Below the pieces are notes generated by a model that worked only from the letters and a program-made list of their open reading frames with translations, had not been told where the DNA came from and ran no database searches. A program made the position numbers and the translations under genes. 64,000 nt of DNA from Bdellovibrionales bacterium (GTDB lineage Bacteria; Bdellovibrionota; UBA1018; CAIMNF01), in assembly GCA_947502835.1 (NCBI GenBank), contig CANNBJ010000001.1, forward strand, positions 124,001 to 188,000. Direction: 5' to 3'. Below, piece after piece: positions 59,026-64,000 of this stretch. Each line of letters begins with the position of its first letter. Position 1 is the stretch's first letter.

Positions 59026-59397
59026 ATGAGCGAGAAGAACACCCGTCTTGTGTATTCGACCGACCCTGAACTCAATCGCAAGTGTCCGCGATGCAAGGAA
59101 GTGGTGTCGGAGTGTACTTGCGAGCCTGAGGTTGATCCAAAAGCAGTGAAGTACATTGCGGTTCTTCGGATTGAAAAGCAGGGCAGGGGCGGAAAGACGG
59201 TTACGGTGATCGATCGTTTGCCGAAGAACGAAATTTTCCTAAAGGAGCTTTGCACCAAGCTCAAAAAACAGTGCGGTACTGGTGGAACCTACCTGACCTC
59301 AGGCAAAGACGGGGTGATCGAAATCCAAGGAGATCGCATCGAGCAGATCCGCAGCATTCTTCAAAAAGAAGGCATTCCCGTCAAGGGCGGGCGCTAG
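59026..59397 (+). CDS. SUI1/YciH-type translation factor homologue
   Basis: 123 residues. The bacterial YciH family is related to eIF1 and influences start-codon fidelity. A Cys-rich N-terminal part (RKCPRCKEVVSECTCEP) may bind zinc. The SUI1 fold follows: VLRIEKQGRGGKTVTVIDRLPKNEIFLKELCTKLKKQCGTGGTYLTSGKDGVIEIQGDRIEQIRSILQKEGI. The conserved basic loop GRGGKTVT and the GTGGT segment are intact. The gene stands between the cytochrome b and KirBac genes with short gaps. Confidence 0.93.
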   Translation: MSEKNTRLVYSTDPELNRKCPRCKEVVSECTCEPEVDPKAVKYIAVLRIEKQGRGGKTVTVIDRLPKNEIFLKELCTKLKKQCGTGGTYLTSGKDGVIEIQGDRIEQIRSILQKEGIPVKGGR

Positions 59398-59404
59398 GGT
59401 ACAT

Positions 59405-60298
59405 ATGGAACGATTCAGGATGGTTCGCAAGGATGGCAAGCTCAACATCGAAAGCAGCAGGAGCGGTGTCCGATGGAGTGATTTGTACCATGATCTCATC
59501 AATCTCAGTTGGCCGAGGTTCACGATCTGGTTTGGCATGGTGTTCTTTGCCATCAATTGTATTTTTGGATTGATCTACTTTCAGATTCCAGCCGAGCAGT
59601 TCGATGGTTTGCGGCACCCCTCCGGAATCGACAGGTTCTTTGACAGTTTTTTCTTCAGCGTTCAGACCTTGGGCACCATCGGATATGGCCATGTTTCGCC
59701 AACAGGGACTCTGGCAAACCTTGTGGTGACGATTGAGTGTTATACGGGATTGTTCGTGGTTGCGTTGATGACAGGGCTCATCTTCACCAGGTTTTCAAAA
59801 CCCCATGTCAAGGTCGTGTTCAGTCAGAATTCAGTGATCAAGAAGTTCGGTGATGTGCCTTGCCTGATGTTTCGGATCGCTAACGAACGCCAAAACCACA
59901 TTACCGATGCCTCGGTGAAAGTGCATTTGGTGATGGATGATCCGGATACCGGGTACCGCGAATTCACCGAGCTTTTGCTTGAACGTTCCGAGTCTCCACT
60001 TTTTGCCCTCTCGTGGACCATCGCCCATGATCTCGATTCAAAGAGTCCGATGGGGCGGTTGGGGCTTACGGAGTTGAAAAAACGTTCTGCGGAACTCATT
60101 GTTTCCTTTCGTGGAATCGATGCAACCCTCTCCCAGGAGATTCGTGCGAAGTCCTCCTATACCGTCGATGAGATCCTTCCTGATCATGATTTTGTGGATG
60201 TGATTGAACGCAGTCCCCATGGGCTTGCGCGCCTCAGGATGGAGCGGTTCAATGAGGTGATAAAAGTTCAGGCTGGTAGAGAAATTCAAAGGAGCTGA
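59405..60298 (+). CDS. KirBac-type inward-rectifier potassium channel
   Basis: 297 residues. Two membrane helices (WPRFTIWFGMVFFAINCIFGLIYF and ANLVVTIECYTGLFVVALMTGLIFTRFSKP) flank the pore loop FDSFFFSVQTLGTIGYGHVSP with the selectivity filter TIGYG at residues 91-95. The cytosolic immunoglobulin-like domain starts VKVVFSQNSVIKKFGDVPCLMFRIANERQNHITDASVKVHLV, as in KirBac1.1. The amphipathic slide helix includes RWSDLYHDLINLSW. It conducts K+ and would be gated by lipid or ligand. A CDF-type transporter gene follows ten bases later. Confidence 0.93.
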   Translation: MERFRMVRKDGKLNIESSRSGVRWSDLYHDLINLSWPRFTIWFGMVFFAINCIFGLIYFQIPAEQFDGLRHPSGIDRFFDSFFFSVQTLGTIGYGHVSPTGTLANLVVTIECYTGLFVVALMTGLIFTRFSKPHVKVVFSQNSVIKKFGDVPCLMFRIANERQNHITDASVKVHLVMDDPDTGYREFTELLLERSESPLFALSWTIAHDLDSKSPMGRLGLTELKKRSAELIVSFRGIDATLSQEIRAKSSYTVDEILPDHDFVDVIERSPHGLARLRMERFNEVIKVQAGREIQRS

Positions 60299-60307
60299 TA
60301 CCAATTT

Positions 60308-60910
60308 ATGGATGAGTGTTGTCATGGAAAGGGCGAGGAGCTCGCGAAGCTAAAGAATCAGCACGGGGCTTTGCTGAAAATCGTGCTCGTCATCAATCTG
60401 ATCATGTTTTTGGTTGAAGTGGTTGCTGGTTGGTTGACCCATTCCACCTCCCTCTACGCGGACTCTCTCGACATGTTGGGTGACGCATTTGTGTACGCGA
60501 TCAGTTTGTATGTCATTGGCCGTGGACCTGCTTGGAGTGCACGGGTAAGTCTCATCAAGGGAGTGATGATGCTCCTGCTCGGGAGCTTGGTGTTGTTTCA
60601 GATCACGGGCAGGTTTTTGGCACCTGTCGTACCCGACGCTAAACCCATGGGTGTAATTGCTGTTCTTGCGCTCCTGGCGAACACCACTTGTGCTGTGCTG
60701 CTCCTTCGCCATCGAAACGATGATCTCAACATGCGTTCCACTTGGTTGTGTTCGCGGAACGATGTTCTCGCAAACGTGGGCGTGATCCTTGCCGCAGGGA
60801 TGGTTGCAGTTACCGGGAGTCATCTGCCGGATTTGGGAATCGGCCTTTTGATTTCCGGGGTGGTGCTTCATTCGGGGTATAGCGTGGTGCGGGATTCCCT
60901 TGCAGCTTAA
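60308..60910 (+). CDS. Short CDF-type cation transporter, membrane domain only
   Basis: 200 residues. The N-terminus MDECCHGKGEELAKLKNQHGALLKIVLVINLIMF has a Cys-Cys-His cluster that may bind metal. The transport motifs of cation diffusion facilitators are present: SLYADSLDMLGDAFVYAISLYV with the D-x3-D site in TM2, and RNDVLANVGVILAAGMVAV for TM5, where the usual first residue of the site is Asn instead of His or Asp. The C-terminal dimerisation domain of typical CDF proteins is missing. Efflux of Zn, Co or Fe is plausible; specificity is not determined. Confidence 0.82.
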   Translation: MDECCHGKGEELAKLKNQHGALLKIVLVINLIMFLVEVVAGWLTHSTSLYADSLDMLGDAFVYAISLYVIGRGPAWSARVSLIKGVMMLLLGSLVLFQITGRFLAPVVPDAKPMGVIAVLALLANTTCAVLLLRHRNDDLNMRSTWLCSRNDVLANVGVILAAGMVAVTGSHLPDLGIGLLISGVVLHSGYSVVRDSLAA

Positions 60911-60920
60911 GGAGATTAAG

Positions 60921-61083
60921 AACTGGCCATTTTGAGTGGGCCTGGCCTTCGGGCGAGTGGGGGCGAACCCCTTTGATTCTTTGAGGTTTAGCCGACTCTT
61001 ACGAGCTCGGAGGCTAAACCTCAAAGAATCAAAGGGATTTCTTACCCAAAACATAACGCCATGCCCATTCAAAGTGGCCAGTT
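60921..61083 (+). repeat. Nested palindromic element A4 (short type-B core)
   Basis: Outer arms 60921-60941 and 61063-61083 pair over 21 bases with two G.T positions and start AACTGGCCAT. Inner arms 60969-60993 and 61012-61036 are perfect over 25 bases and share most of the sequence of the A1 inner arms, with paired changes. The core is reduced to 18 bases, GACTCTTACGAGCTCGGA, keeping only the two ends of the type-B core. It lies between the CDF gene and ssrA. Confidence 0.85.
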
Positions 61084-61139
61084 GAAATCAAGTAAATCAA
61101 TTTGTGAGGTCTGGCCTCGGTTTAGGTTCCAAAGTGTGG

Positions 61140-61145
61140 TACACT
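61140..61145 (+). promoter_or_regulatory. ssrA: -10 element of ssrA
   Basis: TACACT lies eight bases before the mature 5' end of tmRNA at 61154. A -35 at the usual distance is not convincing. Confidence 0.45.
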
Positions 61146-61153
61146 GAGTTTGT

Positions 61154-61503
61154 GGGGCCGTCACGGTTTCGACGGGAGACGTGAAGTCCTTCATGCATGC
61201 CGAGGTGCGATCAGGCCTCGTTAAACAGGTCGCAAAATGTAATTGCTAACGATTACGCACTTGCAGCTTAATTAAAAGCTACAACGTTTTTAAAGTCTAA
61301 GTCCTCGGGATTTTAAAAACGCCAATTAGAGGGCTGGTCTAGCCGGGTTCGTTGACCCTAAGCAAAGACGAGATCAATTCAACGGAGGATCCAAGGAGCC
61401 GGTTACGGGGCGACTCGGGTTCAATCTAAAACCGTGGCTAAGCATGTAGAGTGGGGAGATGGAGCTCTTTCGGACGTGGGTTCAATTCCCACCGGCTCCA
61501 CCA
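61154..61503 (+). ncRNA. ssrA: Transfer-messenger RNA
   Basis: 350 bases, one-piece type. The 5' end GGGGCCG pairs with CGGCTCC near the 3' end with a G3.U70 pair (alanine identity), followed by A and an encoded CCA. The T-arm reads GTGGGTTCAATTCCCAC. The tag frame at 61245-61271 is GCT AAC GAT TAC GCA CTT GCA GCT TAA, giving ANDYALAA. tmRNA with SmpB frees stalled ribosomes and marks the nascent peptide for proteolysis. Copies of its 3' end occur downstream. Confidence 0.97.
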
Positions 61504-61510
61504 TTTTTTC

Positions 61511-61601
61511 AAATAAAGGGCTTATCGTTCTGATCAAAACTTCAAACAGTCCTCGCTTCGCTGCGGAACTTGTTTTGATCAGAACGATAAGCCCTTTGTT
61601 T
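61511..61601. repeat. Palindromic element E after ssrA
   Basis: 61511-61540 and 61572-61601 are 30-base inverted repeats with one T.G position, containing AAAGGGCTTATCG. The 31-base core (61541-61571) includes CTCGCTTCGCTGCGGAAC. The T-run ATTTTTTC directly after the tmRNA CCA precedes it, so it may also mark the end of the ssrA transcript. Confidence 0.8.
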
Positions 61602-61756
61602 CATGAACGGGAGTGGCGGTGGGAATTGAACGGGAGATCTGCGTGCAGACTGAATGTCTGCTTTGCGAGCGTGATGCGAGCAAAAGGAGATCGACCTGGG
61701 GTGGAATGAGCGCGAGCGGATGGAGCGCGAATGGAACCCAATTCCCACCGGCTCCA

Positions 61757-61882
61757 CCATTTTTTCCGAATTTCCTTTTTTAGTTCGTCTCCCTCGATTC
61801 GCCTCAGTCCGCCTTACTGTGAGTAAGGCTCCTTTGCTCATCTCGCTCGACTTTCTAAAAAATGAAATTGGGAAAAAATGGG
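61757..61882. repeat. Palindromic element F, first copy
   Basis: Arms starting CCATTTTTTCCGAATTTC and ending GAAATTGGGAAAAAATGG pair with two mismatches. The core has a GCCTTAC-TGTGA-GTAAGGC hairpin (61812-61830). The second copy (62002-62126) has the same core and a better-matched arm pair. Confidence 0.65.
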
Positions 61883-62001
61883 TTGAGTAGGTGGAGATGA
61901 AGAAGCCACGCGCGAGCGTGATGCGAGCAAAAGGAGATCGACCTGGGGTGGAATGAGCGCGAGCGGATGGAGCGCGAATGGAACCCAATTCCCACCGGCT
62001 C

Positions 62002-62126
62002 CACCATTTTTCCGAATTTCCTTTTTTAGTTCGTCTCCCTTGATTCGCGTCAGTCCGCCTTACTGTGAGTAAGGCTCCTTTGCTCATCTCGCTCGACTTT
62101 CTAAAAAAGGAAATTGGGAAAAATGG
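62002..62126. repeat. Palindromic element F, second copy
   Basis: Arms start CCATTTTTCCGAATTTCC and end GGAAATTGGGAAAAATGG, with one mismatch (G opposite G). The core matches the first copy except for a few bases and keeps the same central GCCTTAC/GTAAGGC hairpin. Confidence 0.65.
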
Positions 62127-62243
62127 TCGTTCTCGTGCCGGTGGGAATTGAACGGGAGATCTGCGTGCAGACTGAATGTCTGCTTTGCGAGCGGGATACG
62201 AACAGAAGGAGCTCTGTCAGCTATTAGTCAGGTCGAAGATCAC

Positions 62244-63053
62244 TCACCCTTGATCCATGATTGGACCGGTTCTTGGAGATTTTTTGTCCAAGGTTTTTTG
62301 TTCTGAAAGCATTTGGTCCAAAGCCAGTCCCGCGGCTTTCAGGTTGTGCATTGAATGCTTCGAATCCTCGGTTTGAAACAAGCGGATGTCCCCGGGATTT
62401 GGAAGCGGACTCTGATTTCCAATCAGGTACTGATCCACAAAACCCCGAAGCGCATTTTCTGCATTCGTTTCATCAATCCCGAGCCATTTGAGGCGGCCCT
62501 CGGCATAGAGTGTGGTGAATCCGTTGACCAATGCCCAGCAATGCATCGATTTGTGATAGGGATCACCCGGCCCAACAATGCCTGCTGACTGGCAAATTTC
62601 AATGACTCGTTTCAGGAGAGCATACGCCATGCCCGCAGCCTGCTCAAGTTTCGGGTGCTCGGGCGAAGGGCAAATGGGCGAGGTGAGCATCAGTTTAAAA
62701 TGCTGGGGGTGTTTCAGACCCATTTTAAAATAAGACTGTGCGCAGGCTTGCAGGAGTTCTTTAGGTTGATCTTGATAAGTGAGAAATGCCTCCCACATAT
62801 ATTGAAATTTGATTTCAAAGCCCTGCTGGCTGATCGCCGCTAAAAGTTCATCGCGGTCCTTGAAGTGACGATAGGGTGCTGCCTGGCTGACCCCGGCCTT
62901 GAGTGCTAAGGTGCGAAGAGACAATGCCTCGAGCGGGTGCTTTTCCAAAAAGCGAATCGCCGTTTGGATCAACGTCTTTTTCAGACTTCCGTGGTGATAG
63001 GAGTCCTGATTCGATTTGGCGTGGAGTGCTTCCTGTGCCGACTTTCGCTTCAT
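62244..63053 (-). CDS. TetR-family transcriptional regulator
   Basis: 269 residues. The N-terminal helix-turn-helix is KKTLIQTAIRFLEKHPLEALSLRTLALKAGVSQAAPYRHFKDRDELLAAISQQGFE, with the TetR signature AGVSxxxxYRHFxxRDEL. The ligand-binding domain has the WHG-like segment (MHCWALVNGFTTLYAEGRL) of the TetR_C_13 group. The C-terminal 45 residues are polar and probably extended. It is divergent from the RND transporter gene, with palindromic operator candidates in between, so it most likely represses that exporter until a substrate binds. Confidence 0.93.
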   Translation of the reverse strand: MKRKSAQEALHAKSNQDSYHHGSLKKTLIQTAIRFLEKHPLEALSLRTLALKAGVSQAAPYRHFKDRDELLAAISQQGFEIKFQYMWEAFLTYQDQPKELLQACAQSYFKMGLKHPQHFKLMLTSPICPSPEHPKLEQAAGMAYALLKRVIEICQSAGIVGPGDPYHKSMHCWALVNGFTTLYAEGRLKWLGIDETNAENALRGFVDQYLIGNQSPLPNPGDIRLFQTEDSKHSMHNLKAAGLALDQMLSEQKTLDKKSPRTGPIMDQG

Positions 63054-63089
63054 ACCTTCGTAAGTATATCACAAAACAAATCCTCATTT

Positions 63090-63132
63090 AAATGTTAACA
63101 ACATTTACATTTTATGTTATTAATGTTAACAT
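63090..63132. promoter_or_regulatory. Candidate TetR operators between divergent genes
   Basis: AAATGTT-AAC-AACATTT at 63090-63106 and ATGTTAACAT at 63123-63132 are two inverted repeats sharing ATGTTAAC. Both lie in the 80-base AT-rich gap between the TetR gene and the RND gene, and the second one ends at the RND start codon. Confidence 0.6.
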
Positions 63133-64000
63133 ATGGAAAACTATCTCAAATTCATCATCTCGAATCGCAAATGGGTCATGGGGCTCACTGCATTGGTAAC
63201 TCTAGGCTTGCTTGCCCAGCTTCGCTCCCTCCAGGTGATCATTGACCCCGATAGTGCGCTTCCCCAAACCCATCCCTATATTGTGACGGGCAAGACAATT
63301 GAAACTGTGTTTGGAAACAAGTTCACGGTCGTGATTGGACTCAGTCCAAAAACGGGCGATGTTTATCAGCCAGAAGTGCTTGAGAAAGTTGCCCGCATTA
63401 CGGATCGAATCATCAAGAGCCCGGCCGCGGTGAAGAGCAACGTAATGAGCCTTTCAGCGAGAAAGGCCAAGGACATCTCGGGAAACGCCGAGGGTATGAC
63501 CGTAAGACCCCTGATGGAGCAAATTCCCAATACCCAAGAGGGGCTCGCCTTACTCAAGGCCTCTGTCGAGAAAAATCCGGCCTATACTGATTTATTGGTC
63601 TCCCGGGATTCTCGCACGACGCAAATCGTGGCCGAGTTCAAAAAAATTAACGGTGGATTTCAAGCGATTACACAGGTGGTTCGGGATGCTGTTGAGCCCG
63701 AGCTTGGTGAAACCGTGGACATTCAGATTTCGGGCCTGCCGGTGTTTTTAGGACTTCTTGAAACGTTTTCCCAACGAATGGGTTTCTTGTTTCCAATTGC
63801 TCTCCTCATCATTGGGCTCATTCATTACGAGGCATTTCGAACCGTGCAGGCCTTGTTCTTGCCGCTCGTTACCGCGATGCTTGCAGTGGCATGGTCGATG
63901 GGACTTCTGGGTTTGTTGAAAGAACCATTTGATGTGTTCAACGCCTCGACACCGATTCTGATTCTGGCCATCGCGGCGGGGCATGCCGTACAGATTCTGA
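63133..64000 (+). CDS. RND/MMPL-superfamily exporter, 5' part only
   Basis: The reading frame from ATG at 63133 is open to the window edge (289 residues seen). It begins MENYLKFIISNRKWVMGL, a first membrane helix, followed by a large periplasmic domain (VIIDPDSALPQTHPYIVTGKTIETVFGNKFTVVIGL) and a helix cluster starting LETFSQRMGFLFPIALLIIGLIHYEAFRTVQALFLPLVTAMLAVAWSMG. This layout matches single-polypeptide RND exporters of the MMPL/HAE2 or hopanoid/sterol-type group, not the tripartite HAE1 pumps. The 3' end lies outside. Probably controlled by the divergent TetR protein. Confidence 0.88.
   Translation, partial: MENYLKFIISNRKWVMGLTALVTLGLLAQLRSLQVIIDPDSALPQTHPYIVTGKTIETVFGNKFTVVIGLSPKTGDVYQPEVLEKVARITDRIIKSPAAVKSNVMSLSARKAKDISGNAEGMTVRPLMEQIPNTQEGLALLKASVEKNPAYTDLLVSRDSRTTQIVAEFKKINGGFQAITQVVRDAVEPELGETVDIQISGLPVFLGLLETFSQRMGFLFPIALLIIGLIHYEAFRTVQALFLPLVTAMLAVAWSMGLLGLLKEPFDVFNASTPILILAIAAGHAVQIL

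Larger units (their letters stand above)
61617..62193. repeat. ssrA: Tandem repeat array with copies of the ssrA 3' end
   Basis: A 55-base unit at 61617-61671 and 62139-62193 flanks two copies of a roughly 247-base unit starting at 61665 and 61912. Each large copy contains CAATTCCCACCGGCTCCACC, the tmRNA 3' end, followed by a palindromic block from CCATTTTT. The 55-base units begin with the same end inverted (GGTGGGAATTGAAC). The arrangement resembles attachment-site remnants from repeated insertion at ssrA. No integrase gene is visible within the window. Confidence 0.7.

Noticed and set aside
60350-61072. 240-residue minus-strand frame over the CDF gene and A4
   Set aside because: It is antisense to a recognisable transporter and runs through a palindrome.
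61542-62087. 181-residue minus-strand open frame with two copies of a peptide starting MSKGALLTVRR
   Set aside because: The frame runs through the ssrA-end tandem repeats; its peptide repetition reflects the DNA duplication, and no ribosome site or family is seen.
61617-62193. CRISPR array
   Set aside because: The repeats are long (55 and about 247 bases), few, and not separated by uniform spacers; no cas genes are near.

Overview
The window reads as chromosome of a flagellated Gram-negative bacterium: LptD outer-membrane assembly protein, lipoproteins with lipoboxes, periplasmic peptidoglycan enzymes, a flagellin gene with a sigma-28-type promoter, a one-piece tmRNA, and an ImuA-ImuB-DnaE2 mutagenesis cassette. 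The mix (ferrooxidans-type GshA, two EamA carriers, HD-GYP proteins, many secreted proteins without recognisable family) suggests a Bdellovibrionota- or Oligoflexia-like lineage, but no marker here fixes the taxon.

Layout. 0-7.5 kb: a lipoprotein, then the SOS cassette imuA-imuB-dnaE2 behind a GTTC-N7-GTTC box. 7.5-18 kb: secreted unknowns, a degenerate HD-GYP protein, trhO and an RluA-type pseudouridine synthase, a lytic transglycosylase pair, ElbB, a methyltransferase and two EamA carriers. 18-27 kb: PlsB-like acyltransferase-gpsA-MscS, a secreted GH26 mannanase, GreB, YraN, a STAS protein, RsmI, and an HD-GYP phosphodiesterase with a long structured leader. 26-31 kb: accD-lptD-surE-NlpD-like envelope cluster. 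31-44 kb: an RCC1-like secreted protein, hydrolases, tRNA-Asp, a glutamate-family symporter, a UvrC without its C-terminal HhH region, a sulfur-amino-acid/glutathione operon and a glycosyltransferase. 44-60 kb: trmB, flagellin, bolA-grx, epmA, a Nudix/beta-barrel/DOMON-like/NamZ/PBP4 run, rmuC, an Ntn-hydrolase with TPRs, an antiporter, and a cluster ending in KirBac and CDF transporters. 61-64 kb: ssrA with a tandem array carrying copies of its 3' end, then a divergent TetR/RND pair.

The most unusual content is in the intergenic DNA. Long palindromic elements recur (about 1.6, 7.0, 10.7, 13.8, 39.0, 39.3, 46.4, 61.0, 61.5 and 61.8-62.1 kb). Several combine a conserved core with long arms that differ from locus to locus yet pair with their own partner. 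The cores carry small hairpins whose stems differ but whose loops are almost always AGGA or AGGAN. Most arm mismatches are G.U-compatible on the strand where AGGA reads forward, which points to function as RNA. Similar AGGA hairpins occur in the flagellin leader and in the HD-GYP leader. My working hypothesis is a distributed set of CsrA/RsmA-type binding hairpins (targets and decoys). It is inferred from sequence alone; no csrA gene lies in the window.
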